From: Charina bottae
Lineage: Eukaryota; Chordata; Lepidosauria; Squamata; Charinaidae
Assembly: GCA_023362775.1 (NCBI GenBank)
Contig: JALMGJ010000003.1
Coordinates: 175,436,774 to 175,500,773, forward strand
Length of the DNA: 64,000 nucleotides
Direction: 5' to 3'
The notes below the pieces were generated by a model. That model did not search any database. It saw only the letters and a program-made list of their open reading frames with translations, and was not told where the DNA came from. Positions 33,484 to 46,500 of the stretch are shown piece after piece (position 1 is the first letter of the stretch; every line of letters starts with the position of its first letter). A program made the translations under genes and the position numbers.

Positions 33484-35110
33484 GCACGTCCAGCAGCAGT
33501 GGTGATAGGTTGTGAGCTGTGGTTACCTGCATGGCTATAGATATCATGAGCAACTTTTGGGGAAGGTAAGAAGTGCTCTGCTTTCTTCCATCTGCTGTCC
33601 CAAGGGAAAAGAAGTCTGTTCCAGTGTCTCACCATAATGCTTTGGAGGCATAATTTTCTTGCTGTTTGCCAGCCAGCCACCTCCCAAATCATTCCAGCCA
33701 GTACCAAAATATAGAGCCCAAACTGGATTTTCCTCTTGGTTTATTTCAACCAGAACCCCAAAGCATGTGCACACTCCTTTGTGTATGGACCAAGCCCTTT
33801 TCAATTAATGATGGCTACCAGGAAAGGGGAAAAAATCTATGGGGTTTGAAGCAGCAGCCTCCTGACCATATTTCCAGGCGTGCCAGATTTCACATGGTAC
33901 CACATCAGGTTTCCTTGGCTAAGTTAGTAGCTGCTGCCTGTGTTTTGTGAATTTGTGCAAACATAATGGCTGCAGATACCAGCTCAGCCTGCACAAGTTG
34001 GCTTCATCTGCATGGGGGGAGCTGAAGCAAGGAGAGCATCACTGGCAGAGTGCTCCTCCAGGTAGGCATTGGCAGACGTTCCAGGGAAGCTGAGAGTGCA
34101 TCTGCCATTTTTATGCCATTTTTTCCTATGTTTTGGTTGTTTCCCCTCTGAGACTGAGCACCATAGGAAATGACAGCAGTTCTCCCAGCATGATGGGAAT
34201 TTATCCCTGTATAATTAGGACACGGGACTCCTACGCCTGATATAACTTTAAAGTTCAGTCATCTATTTAGCAAGCAGATCAGCATTCCCACCAACATTGC
34301 TGAAAAGAGGAGAGAATTTGCAGTGCCAAAGAGAGTAGATCCAAGCCGCCTGTGTCTTGCCCACTGCCCATGCCATGCTACCTGACAACCCCCTCCAGCT
34401 CCAGCCTAGAAGTGATTGATGTGTTAAGGAACACAAAGCTGGCAAGTTGTGAGATTTTTATCTCATGCAGTGTAGGGGAGGTAACTGAAAGAGTAGGCAG
34501 TTCAGGTGGGATGCTCTGATTCCAGCCCCCCCAACAGCACGCACAAGCTCTCTCACTAACAGAGAAGTTGCAGGTTGAGAAACTCAATGGCATAGTATAC
34601 ATACTGAGGACAATGTGGGGGCTAATTTGGGGAAATTACCATCCTTACCTGGGTGGCCATACTCCCATATAGGGACTTCCACAAGGACAAGATGGTGGGC
34701 TTGAATGTACAATCAAAGCCCAACCTACTGGGGGGAAAAAGGAGTAGAGCTTCAATCACACAGTCATGGATACCATCTTGACTTTCTTGATCATCACTGT
34801 GGTCCCACAGACACCCTGCTCCCATAGTGTTAACCGTGTTCTGGCTGTCAGTGCTTTGCCCGTGTCATTTTTCCAACCCAGTATTCAACTTTATGGTGGA
34901 GAAAAGCTGAATTCTCAGTTGCAGTATGTGATTCACTGTGGGAGATCTTGGAGAAAGAAAGGTCCAATGAGCTCAAGCAGCAATGGGGTTTGTAGTCTAT
35001 ATACTGTACATGTCTCAACACTAACATTAGTTTTCATTACTCATGTATTTACTTTGAGGGAAATACTTTCTTTTCTTATTTAGATTTCTATCTAAACCAT
35101 TATCTCACCA
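33484..35110. other. Unassigned DNA
   Basis: Less A+T-rich than its surroundings, with no coding signal longer than about 105 codons and no recognised domain. No repeat was recognised. Confidence 0.4.
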
Positions 35111-35111
35111 T

Positions 35112-35305
35112 TAATTCAGGTCCTTTTCATAGCACTTTCTTCTCCTATTTTTCCCCACAACAATGACATTGGGAGGTAAGTTGGGCTCAGAGAGAGTAAC
35201 TGACCCAAAATCACCCAGTGAGCTTTCATGGTTGGGAGTGGAAAAGGGCCTAGGTCTCCTTCTCCTAGTCCAACATCTTATACCACTCTGGCTTTCTAAG
35301 ATCTC
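35112..35305 (-). mobile_element. CORE-SINE (MIR-like)
   Basis: On the minus strand: a degraded tRNA-like head (gccagagtggtataagatg), then the CORE stretch gctcactgggtgattttggg, tcagttactctctctgagcc, then ttgttgtgggg. This is the pattern of amniote MIR/CORE SINEs. Confidence 0.75.
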
Positions 35306-36634
35306 TCTATGCTGACTAGCCACTATATAGAAATGCAGGAGGTGGACATCTTGGTTGTGGCAACTTGGTTATGAAAGTTCTTCTTCCAGAAGGGAAGCTG
35401 GTGCTGACCATGATTTTATTTCAGCCCCAGGTTAACACTGGCCATATCCCCAGGTCTTCAGGTTTTACTGCAGTTTAGTGATTTTTTTACTTTGGTGCTT
35501 ATTTTGTTCTTCTTCATCTTAGTGAAGAATTGATGTGCAGATTATTGATATTTTATGGTTTTGTTTTATTGAGGGCATCTCTCTCTGAGCTCTATACCAC
35601 AGGGCTGGTTAAAAATACTCTACTGAATAAAATGCTTTCCCAGAATGTAAACAAAGGTATTCTGGAAATTCAATGCTGTCTGCCAGGAAGAGTTTTCCTC
35701 CTTATACAGGACATTGCAAGCTAAATAACCATCAAGCAATCTTATCTTTTAAGGTAAAACTTGAAATTTCTCTTTCTAGACCCTCAAATAAGAAAGATTG
35801 GAATTGTATGGAGAATTTAGGCATTATGGTCAGGGAAAAAGTGATACAGACTTTTTTGAAAGACTGGAAAACTTATATGGACTTTTTGTTGAAAGAAGAA
35901 AAGACTGAATTGATTATTTATGGATTTGGGGATTAAAAAGGGTTAAAGAGGGAGGGGAAAGAGTAAGATGGCAATTACTTAATAGAAAGAAGGGAGGGAG
36001 TCATACTTCTATATTTTCTTTCTTTTTCTTTGTTTTTTCTTTCACTTTTTTCTTTTTCTTATTTTCTCTCTTCTCTTTTTCTTATTTTTCCTTTAATTTT
36101 TTATATTTTCATTGTATTCAAAAATTCTAGTAAAAATAAATTTTAAAAGGGAGAGCTTGGACATATATCCTGACTCTATTTACATAATATTATTGTTGAC
36201 CCTTAATTAACACATTTGCACTTAGCTTAAAAGACAATCGGTACTTTTAAAAACATTATTGCTCTTTAGAAAATGCTGGTTTATGTTGCAGATTATCTTC
36301 ATAAGAGTATCCAGTCTCAACAGATTTCTTCATGAAATTCATACGGTGCATGGAAATATTTGCAGTATTTTAATGCAGTGAGTTTGACCCTGAGAAAAAG
36401 CCGTAAAACAGTTGAACAAACTCCTCTGGGAAATGCTTGCAGGCAGCACTGCCAAACCTCACCATTTTATCACTAGTCTAATAATATTTGGCCCTTTTAT
36501 TATGTTCCTAGATCTGTTTATCAGATTTCATTTGAAGTATGAGGAGGATGCTATTAGCCTTTATATTTTTAGATAAAAACGTGAGGTTAACAGTTGTTTT
36601 AACCTACCTGCACAGATAGAATCTTTGATTGCAT

Positions 36635-36676
<42 letters not shown>

Positions 36677-37924
36677 TTCTGAGTGAAAGCATTATGTACA
36701 GCTATTTCACTTTGATTTGATTTTGACTAAAAAGGAAGCTAAAACATACAGCCATGATCATTAATTCATTTCATCAGTTGATTGTTTACTTCTATACTTC
36801 TATAACATGTTTCAAAGCATGTCCTCCCATGATGATTGACATACCTAAAAACATAAAATGCAACTATAGTTACAGAATTAAAGCAACAGTCTGAAACAGA
36901 TCAGCATTGCAAAGTATGTAGAAGCATTTAAAAGAGAGGGAGCCACAGTCAAAATAACTTCGTTTGCAGCCTTTTCCCCAGTGGCACACACACTAAGGTA
37001 ATGGGACTTATTCCTGAGTAAACAAGCATAGGTTTCTATGGTCAAATACTCAAATCTAGCATCTTAACTAAAAAAAAAGTATACAAAAACAAAAAGGGTT
37101 TCAAGGTCTATAAGCAAATGAAACAGAATCCAGAAGCATATTATTTCATCAAACAGCTGCAGCAACAACAGAAGGGGGAGAAGCTAATGACGATCATGCT
37201 CATGATGATAATGATTAGCTCAGTCATGTTTTAAGTGTTAAATATATCTTAGTAATATCAATTTCCCCTAAACCAGTGGAGAGATATGTGTGCAGTTGAA
37301 AGTTTTTACATGGTCTTTGTGTCTGGATTGTACGTCCAGGACTAAATGGATGAGTTTTAACTTTTCACAGTATTGATCATCCATTCATGAGAAGGCAGGA
37401 AAACCTTCCCTTTCCTTCTTGTCCTGTTGAATAAATTGAGCTGCTCAAGACATGATCTATCAAACTGTATTGTTGTACAGATATACAATTTTTGCCTATT
37501 ATGATGGCAATCCTGAGAGCTGAGGATGCATTTGGTCCTTGTGGTGGCAGCCATGTTGAAGTTGCAAAATTCAAAAAGCATTTCAGCAAAAGGCTTTGTT
37601 GGAAAATCAAAATGGTAGCCTCTCTGCCTCTCTTACTGTATCCTGAAATGTTGCTTAAACAGAATAGCCGATTTTAATGTGGGGAAAATGGTTGAAAAGT
37701 TACCCTTGCTAATTTGGTAGAGTTGTATTATGTAACATTAATAATAATATGAAAGCCATACAAAGAATACATTCTATAATTATTATATTATTTAATGTAT
37801 TTTATAGAAGAAAAGAGAAGGGAAAACAATAATAACATAAAAATAAATTTATGGATTTCCTACCATACAAGTGCCGATTTAGCCAAATTCAGAAAATTTG
37901 TATGCTAGACTAGGTAATTAAAAG
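35306..37924. other. Unassigned; pyrimidine tract and ATC microsatellite
   Basis: A TTTCT-rich tract lies at about 36010-36110 and ATC units at 36632-36676. An imperfect palindrome (gctaatga ... atgattagc) lies at 37174-37218. No gene was recognised. Confidence 0.5.
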
Positions 37925-37930
37925 AAAAAA

Positions 37931-38040
37931 GAAAAAAATGAGACAATTAATGGCAAACTCCTTCTAGATTATTGCCAAGAAATCTACATGGATGTGTCCA
38001 TGAAGTCAACGGGACTTGAGCACAACTCAAGGGAGACTTT
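37931..38040 (+). repeat. SINE tail fragment
   Basis: tggcaaactccttctagatt, then attgccaagaaatctacatg, then gtccatgaagtcaacgggac: the shared tail of the 5S-headed SINEs, without the head. Confidence 0.6.
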
Positions 38041-38837
38041 ACTTAGAAAAGCTATTGGAATAATATGCTAATCTCCTTTTTTGCAGCGGTCGGCAAAGTA
38101 TGTTTCCCTATTTCATGATAATTGGATAAAGAAATGTGGGTGGGAGTACAATTCATTTCAGAGTTTGATGAATTATTTACCAATTAAGGAGAAGACCAGA
38201 GGATAGTACAAGCTATATTACTCTGATATGAATGTTCCCTTTATTATATTATTTATACTCATGAAATTGTTGCTTTTATTAACTAAGAGGTTAATCACTT
38301 GAATGAGATTGCTTAGCAGTTCTTCACAATGCCACCCACATACAGAGGCAAATTGGCTAATTTTATGTGAAGAAAATAACTTGGCAATTTTTTCAGTACT
38401 TATCTACCCAACACAGTTTAATAACTATTACTGTGTAAAATGAATAAAAATTTAACTCTAGTGTCATAGCTTTACTCTGGCATAAGGCCTACACAACTCC
38501 ACTATGACATGTAGATAGAATAACAGCCCAGTCATCTCTCTGCAAAAAGAAAAGGAATTGCTGAGTGCCAGCTGAGAAACACTTAATTTTTAATAGTTTC
38601 TTCTGCAAAAGAGGGTATGCCAACAAGACTGTGGTGGCATGATGAGCTTTAACTCTTTGCCTCACCACTTTTGATACAAACCTTTCACTCCCCCAAGAAA
38701 AAAACAACAATGAAGATGTACTCCAGGCCAAATAGTAGCAGGAGATGGAAGCATTTGAATGAGGTCGTAGTTTCCAATATTCATCCTGTGCCTTCACCTC
38801 GTTGATTTAATGTTAAACATTTCTCATTGGTTTCAGC
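38041..38837. other. Unassigned DNA
   Basis: No coding or repeat signal was recognised. Confidence 0.4.
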
Positions 38838-39047
38838 AAATGGCCTTGTCTGAACGTGTAAGATAAGCAGGGTCAGGCGGGGTTAGTACTTTGATAGCTT
38901 TGGTGAATTCCAGAGCTGTATGTTGAACTACAGGTTAAAAAGAAACTTATCCTGGAAGAAGACAGTGGCAAGCTATTGTCAAACTGTTGCCAAGAAAAAG
39001 ACACGGATGTATCCATGAGGTCACTAGAACTCCTGCTTGACTTGAAA
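38838..39047 (+). mobile_element. 5S rRNA-derived SINE
   Basis: ggccttgtctgaacgtgtaa, then agataagcagggtcaggcg, then ggttagtactttgatagc, then cagagctgtatgttgaac follows 5S rRNA. The tail has gttgccaagaaaaagacacg and tccatgaggtcactagaact. Confidence 0.8.
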
Positions 39048-40660
39048 TAATTTTTATTGATGGAATTCTTCATTTAATACGTCTCAATTATATTCCAATA
39101 TTGTTGGAAGGGATATTGATGAATGATTAATTCTTTTTGCATAGATGGAACAATTTAACACTGCAGGAATTCTTGAATGTAGTTTCTGATTAGTGCTAAA
39201 TGTTTCTCTATGTTAGACTAAAAGTAACAGCAGAAGCTGTAATTCTTTATAATTTGAACATACTGAGCTTGGATTCCTGCATAAGGACAGGCAAAGCAAT
39301 TTAATGCAGCAGCAAAGGGCAGCTTACATGTAACTGGAAAAATTCCAAGCAAGCATTAGTGGAATTTGGGATATCATGATGAGGTACAAATTTACTTTGT
39401 CAGATTAACTACCAACAAATTCCAAATTAAAGGAAGATGTTATGATAGCATGTTTTCAGTTTATCTCATCTGTAGCATCTCATTGAGCTTCTGATTTGAT
39501 TCCCATCAAATACAGCTTACAACTTCTTTCTGACCATGAGTTTCTGGAGGTAGTTTTTCTTTAATTGCTCCAATAATTTACTAAAACTGTGGATAACAGT
39601 TTGCAAGACATTACTAGTTCAGAACATCTGCACATTCCTCTGTTATTATGAAAAAGATTAGCCACCTCCCCTCTCAAAGTTGTTGTTAGCCAGAGAACTA
39701 GGAAGTCCCCACCCTAGTGAAAAAATTGGATGCTAAAGTGAAGTATCCAATTGTCAAAATGTCTATAACCTAATTCCCCTAATTCCTTTTCCCTTTCAAT
39801 AAATCAGATTAAAAAGACTTTGTGAGAATACTGTTTTTTGTTGCCAAGAGCTTGATAGTAATCAGGACCTACTGATGCATCTTTAAAAAAGCTGTATTGT
39901 TTCAAAATAAATGCCACCTAAGGCAACCTGGGCAGAATCAGGGTGCTTCCCTTCTTCCCTTCTGAAGGGCAGCTCTTCCTGGGCTTCTTCCGGACCCTGA
40001 GCCTGCAGGCAGACCAAGCATGCTGCTGTTGTCCTCCTGCGAGAAGAAGAGAGAGATCTCTCAGACTGCCTGGGAAGAGCCTGTAGGCTTAGTGCCAGGA
40101 CCCATCATGACACCGTCAAACCCTCAACCAGAGGAAGGGGGAGAGTATGGCCATACACCCAACTGAGCAAGTATATTGGACAATGAGATGGTAATGAGCC
40201 ACTTTCCTGGCATAACTATCGTACTACTTCTCTGATCCAAGTGATACCCCAAACCAATACTTTCAGATCCTGTTACAATTAGACGACAAATCTCACACAA
40301 CAGCAAACAAAGCATGCATTACACCATTTAGGTCAGGCTGTCTCCAAACTCTGTTTCAGGGTTTTAAGGAATATGCTAAACAGCCCCACTGATAGCATGG
40401 AAGCTTCTTTGGAAACACCACAAGAGAGGTGAGGGAGAGAAACACATTCATGGTCGATTGTAATAACAATACTCCTACAACAACAGTAGAGTATACAACG
40501 CACCCACAAAAAAGAAATACCAACTAGTTATATGACATCGAGATCTTCAACACATGTAGGAATATTTGCACATGTACACACACATGCAAAATGAGAATGT
40601 AAACTGGGAATAGATGTAGAGAGATATGAGGGAGTTTGGGGTAGGCTGGCATTCAAATGT
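39048..40660. other. Unassigned DNA
   Basis: 39940-40160 is more G+C-rich than its surroundings but unrecognised. It may belong to the same insert as the tail at 40661-40741. Confidence 0.35.
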
Positions 40661-40741
40661 TAGTGAGAAAAGGTAAAGTTTTCTCCCGTTGGGGGAGATG
40701 GGCGTTGATAAATTTGAATTATAAATAAATAAATAAAATAA
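40661..40741 (+). repeat. CR1/L2-like LINE 3' tail
   Basis: ctcccgttgggggagatggg, then cgttgataaatttgaatt, then AAAT units. Same tail type as in the copia LTR and at 63.0 kb. Confidence 0.6.
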
Positions 40742-42025
40742 AGTGGATTACGTGCGTGTTTTATGAATGGGGTGGAAGGGCAGGGATGGAGAGAGACAGA
40801 AAGAGACAACCACAAAGAAAAAGTGTATATACTACAGTTGGGAAGCTTTCTGCTTTAGAAGGCTCCCTGTATTTCATCTAAAGCAGCCCCGTTGAAAACC
40901 AGCTTCTGCTCTCCTCCTCCTTGTTTATGATGGAATTGCAATACTTCGCCTAACCATATGCAAACACCCCTAACTTTTTTAATGCTACTTAACGACAATA
41001 TGACTTGTTATTGAAGGCATTTGATCTGAAACATTACACAAAGTCAGTCCACTGCCATTCCCTTGTTTTGCTCCAATCCTAAGTACAGAAGACCACTAGT
41101 GTGCTTATGCCTCGTCCCAGATGCCACTCCTAATAGGAAGGGGATGGGCAACCTAATCTTTTGCAACCTAATAAAAGTATGATTACTCCAAGCTGCACAG
41201 AGTGTTGGCACAATGACATCCTCCTCCTACAAAAAGAAGAGGCACAGGATGTAGTTTCCACAAACCAGACAGAACAGGCTAGTTAATATCCCAACTGTTT
41301 CCTCAAAGTGAGAAGTTCAGGGTCCAATTTACAAAAGCTTCTCCAACCAGGTGGCTTCCAGAGGCCTATGGCTATGCTTACAGAGCATAGCTTGCTAGCT
41401 CATCTAGCAAGAACGGGGGTAGACAAAGGCAGGAGTAAGTTCTCTTGGATGAAAACAGAACTTTATGATCAAAAGTTTGCTTCAAATGTAATGGTTGGTC
41501 AGATGTCAGGTATACCAAATCTGTTAAAGCAGTATTTGACTATTCAAAACTTTACCTGGCATTCAAAAACAACATTCCTAGACATAGCCACCTCTTCTTC
41601 GCCATGTAATTCAGCTAGTCGTGACTGGCTAAATTGTAGCCCCAGAGGATATATCTTAAGGTGGGGGAAGAAAGCAACCAAATTGCACAGCAATATCTAT
41701 TGCTTACCATCCAAGGATGGGAAATAAGATAATGGGTTTCCCTAATGGAATGTTAATATAGTATATGTAATCACATAAATGAGATCATTATATAAGTTAT
41801 CACCAGTTTTGTAAAATAAGAATTTCTTACATTGGACTTTTAACTAGAATAATAACAGATGAAATACCTATGTGACAGACAACTGTATCTAGTGTCCAAA
41901 AAAGGCTGATCTGTTAAGAAGGAAGAAACAGACATCAGCAGGCAGAATTTAGCAGATATTCTACTCAAAATATACTATGGGATCCTTAATGACCACAAGT
42001 GGTCAGGACCTGTTTTATGTCTCTT
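40742..42025. other. Unassigned; one unrecognised 139-codon frame
   Basis: The frame 41308-41727 (plus strand, begins MRSSGSNLQKLLQPGG) has no domain I recognise. Its composition is ordinary and nothing around it supports a gene. It could be a chance frame or a remnant of an unknown element. Confidence 0.25.
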
Positions 42026-42037
42026 AGGGAACAGGTA

Positions 42038-42372
42038 AAGGTAAAGGTAAAGGTACCCCCGCACATTTGTGCAGTCGTGTCCGACTCTAGGGGCCGGTGC
42101 TCATCTCCGTTTGTTAGCCAAAGAGCCAGCGTTGTCCGAAGACGCTTCCGCAGTCATGTGGCCGCATGACACGCGCGGAACGCTGTTACCTACCCACCGA
42201 AGTGGTACCTATTAATCTACTTGCATTTGCATGCTTTCGAATTGCTAGGTTGGCAAGAGCTGGAGCTAGTGCAGGAGCTCACTCCGCACGCAGGGCTAGG
42301 GATTCGAACCTCCGAACTTGCAATCTTCCGATCAACAAGCCTGGCGTCTTACCCGCTGAGCCACCACGCCCC
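42038..42372 (-). mobile_element. tRNA-derived SINE, Sauria-like, full length
   Basis: Same family as 6977-7308: head ggcgtggtggctcagcgggt with B box ggttcgaatcc, body, and a BovB-like tail ending in ACCTTT units. A 12-bp duplication agggaacaggta (42026-42037 and 42373-42384) flanks it. The B box fits the Pol III consensus, so this copy looks well preserved. Confidence 0.9.
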
Positions 42373-42520
42373 AGGGAACAGGTACGGCAGCCTTTATTGA
42401 TTTAGGTATACTAACAGGGAACAAAAATGAAACTTTTAGATTTAATGAAGCTGAGTATCTAACAGCAAATAGCAACTTTTGAACTTGTTATGAACAATCC
42501 TTTTGATTAAGTCCATAGGG

Positions 42521-42778
42521 CAGAGCTTTCCAAACTGTGTGTCGCGACACAAAAGTGTGTCGCCACACACAGCGTGGTGTGTCGCCACACCACCCGGAAG
42601 CGGCGGTGCGCGCGTGCACGTCCCCCCGTGCGCCGCCGCACGCCCCCCCGCGCCGCCGCACGCCCCCTACGCCGCCGCCGTGCGCGCTGCGCCGCACGCC
42701 CTCCTGTGTCATCGCCACGCACGCGCGCGCCGCCCCGCCGCTGGCATGTCACCAGCGGCGGCACTTTGGAAAGCCCTG
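42521..42778 (+). mobile_element. hAT MITE, CAGRGCTTTCCAAA family, CpG-dense type (copy B)
   Basis: It begins CAGAGCTTTCCAAACTG and ends ACTTTGGAAAGCCCTG, with the perfect 8-bp duplication ccataggg (42513-42520 and 42779-42786). The first 80 bp match copies A and D. The rest is a CpG-rich body of imperfect cgccgcacgccccc units. It is non-coding; frames of 60-100 codons in all directions are shadows of the G+C-rich sequence. Confidence 0.93.
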
Positions 42779-42786
42779 CCATAGGG

Positions 42787-43125
42787 CATTCATACACACA
42801 CACACACACACACATAGATAATATACTTTACATGCCTGGGTCTGTGTCCTGTCAAGAATAATCATTGGATTTTATGTTTCCAAGCTCTAATTATTCATTA
42901 TGATATGAAGATGCTTTCTTGTATTATTATTAATAGTTACCATAGTTGCATAACTAGAGTGCAGCTATTCTATAGATACTGTAACTTAAAGATTAGGATT
43001 TTTTCCCTGGAATTCATTTAAACGATTAGTTTGTAAATTCTCCAGGTATCAGAAAAAAAAATCTCTTGGTAAAATTTCCTCCCAGTTCTTCCAAGCAGAA
43101 GCTGTTCAAGGAATTTTGTTAAAAC
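42787..43125. other. Unassigned DNA with a short CA run
   Basis: CA units at about 42793-42813. Nothing else was recognised. Confidence 0.4.
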
Positions 43126-43196
43126 CTTGCATACTGCTTTTTTTTTTATTTTTAATTCTTTATTTTATAGTAATACATAAATAACAAAATCTGACA

Positions 43197-43265
43197 TAAT
43201 ATAACATAACATAACATAACATAACATAACATAACATAACATAACATAACATAACATAACATAAA
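43197..43265. repeat. ATAAC microsatellite in the L1 3' UTR
   Basis: About thirteen units of ATAAC (GTTAT on the L1 strand) stand near the poly(A) signal. Confidence 0.95.
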
Positions 43266-43546
43266 TAACATTTTTAAAGTAAATACAATCATAACTTTCT
43301 TACAAAACAACCTTTCTTTTCTCCTCCCATAACTTGACTTCACTTCCTTCTCCTCTTTTCTCCATCTTCTTTATCTCCTCTTCCCCCTCATTCCTTCTCC
43401 ACTTCCTTTCCCCATCTACTCTACCTTACTCTTCACCTGTTCATCTATCAACCAAAAACAACAACAGGACTTCCTACTTTCTCTCCATCCTTTCCATCAT
43501 ATATTTATAAACAACTATAATCTCTAACTTATTTACATTATTTACA

Positions 43547-46500
43547 TTAAATTCCCAATTGAACTTTTTGAGTCTTTTCTATAAATTTATAGAAGGGACT
43601 CCAACATAAGTTGAATTCTTCTATGTTCTTATCATTCAACTGATCTGTCAGTCTGGCCATCTGCGCTAGGTCCATCGCTTTTATTATCCATTCTTCAATC
43701 GTAGGTATGTAATCCTCTTTCCAATGTTTAGCGAAGATGGTTCTAGCAGCAGTTATTAAGTAAAATAGCAATTTTCCATATTTCTTGTGAAAGTCCGATT
43801 TTATAAATCCCAGTAGATAGAATTCTGGCTCTTTGATAATGTCCTCTTCTAATATTTCACATATGGTTTCATGAATTTTATCCCAAAACTTTTTTGATTT
43901 TTGGCAAGTCCACCATAGATGAAAAAAGGTGCCGACTTCTTTCTTACATTTCCAACATTTATTAGGTATAGCAATATTCATTTTGGACAATGTATTAGGA
44001 GTTATGTACCATCTGTACATCATTTTAAAGAAATTTTCTTTCATATTATAATTTAGAGTAAACTTTAGATCTTTTAACCACATTTTCTCCCAATTTTCAA
44101 TTTGAATTCTATGACCTATATTTTCTTCCCATTTGGTTATACATTTCTTTTTTGGTAAATTAGACGTGTTAATTTGTATTAAAATTTTATAAATTTTTGC
44201 AATCAGATGATTATCTTCTTTCCATAATACATTGTCCCAATTTACTGATTTTTCTTTAAACTTAAATTTTTTAGTATCTATCTTAAATTGTTCATTAATT
44301 TGTAAATAAGTAACCCAATTGCAAGTGATTCCTTCCTTTGCTAAGTCTTCTCTAGTTTTGAGTTTAAAATTTTTACCCTCGAATATTAATAAATCTTTGT
44401 ATTTTAACCAATTACACGAATTCAGATTTCCTTGTAACGCATATGCCTCCTGTGGGGAAATCCACAGTGGTAAATTAGGTGATATTGTGTTTTTATATTT
44501 ATTCCAAGTTTTTAAGATGGATTTACTGATTGGGTGGTGATTGAATGCCGTGTTTGCTTTTGTTTTGTTATACCAGAGATATCCATGCCACCCAAATCTG
44601 AGATCATGACCTTCTATGTTTAGTAATTTTCTATTTTCTAATTTTATCCAATCTCTAAGCCAAATGAGAGCACAAGAATCATAATATAATTTTAAATTTG
44701 GCAATCCAAAACCTCCATTTTCTTTAATATCCTGTAAAAATTTGTATTTTATTCTAGGTTTTTTCCCTTGCCAAATAAATTTGGATAAGTCTCTTTGCCA
44801 ATTTTGAAAGGTTTTGTCTGTAATTATAATTGGTATCGTTTGGAATAGAAATATGATTCTTGGCAGGATGTTCATTTTAATGGTTGATAATCTACCCAGG
44901 AAAGATATCTGTAATTTTGTCCAATTTTGTAAGTCATGTTTTATTTCATTCCACAATTTTATATAGTTATTTTTAAATAAATCTGAATTTTTTGACGTTA
45001 TTTCTACTCCTAAATATCTTATTTTTTTAACATTTACAAAACCCGTAACCAATTCCATTTTTCGTATGTTATTTTGAGTCATATTTAAATTTATCATCTT
45101 TGTTTTTTGATTATTTATTTTAAAACCTGCCAATTCACCAAAATCTTGTATCTTTTTCTGCAAATGTCTAATTGAATTATTCGGATTTTGCAAAGTAATA
45201 ACAACATCGTCTGCAAAAGCCCTTAGTTTATAATTTTCTTGTTTTATTTTTACCCCTTCAATTTGATTATCCTTTCTGATGTTTTCTAGGAGAACTTCTA
45301 ACACTAAGATAAACAGGAGTGGAGAGATTGGGCATCCTTGCCTGGTACCCTTTCCAATGTTACAGTTCTGAGTTATGTCATCATTTACCACTATTTTGGC
45401 TTCTGGGTTGTGTATATAGCTTGAATTGCATTAATAAACCTATTGCCATAGTCCATAATTTTCAACGTTTTAATCATGAAATCCCAATTTAAATTATCAA
45501 AAGCTTTTTCCGCATCTAAAAATAATAACAAAATTTGTTTTTCATTATGATCTTTTGCATATTCAATTATATTTAAGTTAGATCTAATATTATCCTTAAT
45601 ATTCCTTTTTGGTAAAAAGCCGGATTGATCCACATTAATAGTGTCCTATAAAACAGTTTTCAATCTATTAGCCAAAATAGTGGTAAAGATTTTATAGTCG
45701 GTATTTAGCAGAGAGATTGGTCTAAAGTTTTTGCATAGAGTCAGGTCTTGATCATCCTTGGGAATCAAAATAATGTTAGCTTCTGTCCAACAATTTGGTA
45801 TCGTATTTCCAGTCATTATAGAATTTAAGAGAATGTTAAACGGAGCTATAAGTTGCTCTTGGAATAATTTGTAGTATATTGCCGTAAATCCATCTGGGCC
45901 TGGGGTTTTACCTGGTTTTTGTTTTTGAATGGCATCTAATATTTCTTGCATAGTAATGGGTTCATTCATGTTATCTCTTTGTATTTGTGATATTTTTCCC
46001 AGATTACTTTCTAGTAAATAAGATTTACTTCTATCCAATGGTATTTGTTGTTTTTGATATAGTTTAGTATAAAAAGCATGAAATGCTTTTTTGATATTAT
46101 GATTGTCTGTTAACTCTTCCCCATTTTCTCTTATTTTATTAATGATTTCCCCCCCCCCTTCTTTTCTTAATTTGAAAGCTAGCCATTTACCTACTTTGTT
46201 AGCATGTTGAAAATGCCTTTGTCTAACATACCTCAAGTTTTTTTCCATTTCGTCTGTTGTTAGTAATTCTAATTGTTTCTGTAATATTGTAATTTGATTT
46301 TTAGTATTTTTGTCTCTAGGATTACTTTGGAGTTCAATTTCTTTTGTTTTGATTTGATCACAAATTTTTAGAAATTTTTGTTGTTTTATTTTTCTTAGAT
46401 GTTTACTTAGAGACATAAAATGACCCCTAATGAAGGCTTTACTTGCATCCCAAATTGTTGTTATATTTATATCGTCATTCATATTTAAGTCAAAAAATTC

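Noticed and set aside
33098..33707. Several frames of 77-136 codons
   Set aside because: They cross the palindromic hAT MITE and its flanks; no frame has a recognisable domain.
41308..41727. 139-codon frame as a possible gene
   Set aside because: No domain, no splice or promoter context and no homology that I recognise; kept only as a note in the gap entry.
42590..42775. CpG island-like promoter
   Set aside because: The CpG density is confined to the MITE body and there is no gene next to it.
42503..42861. Overlapping Arg/Ala/Pro-rich frames on both strands
   Set aside because: They lie within the CpG-dense hAT MITE; all frames are open because the sequence is G+C-rich. The same holds at 60926-61576.
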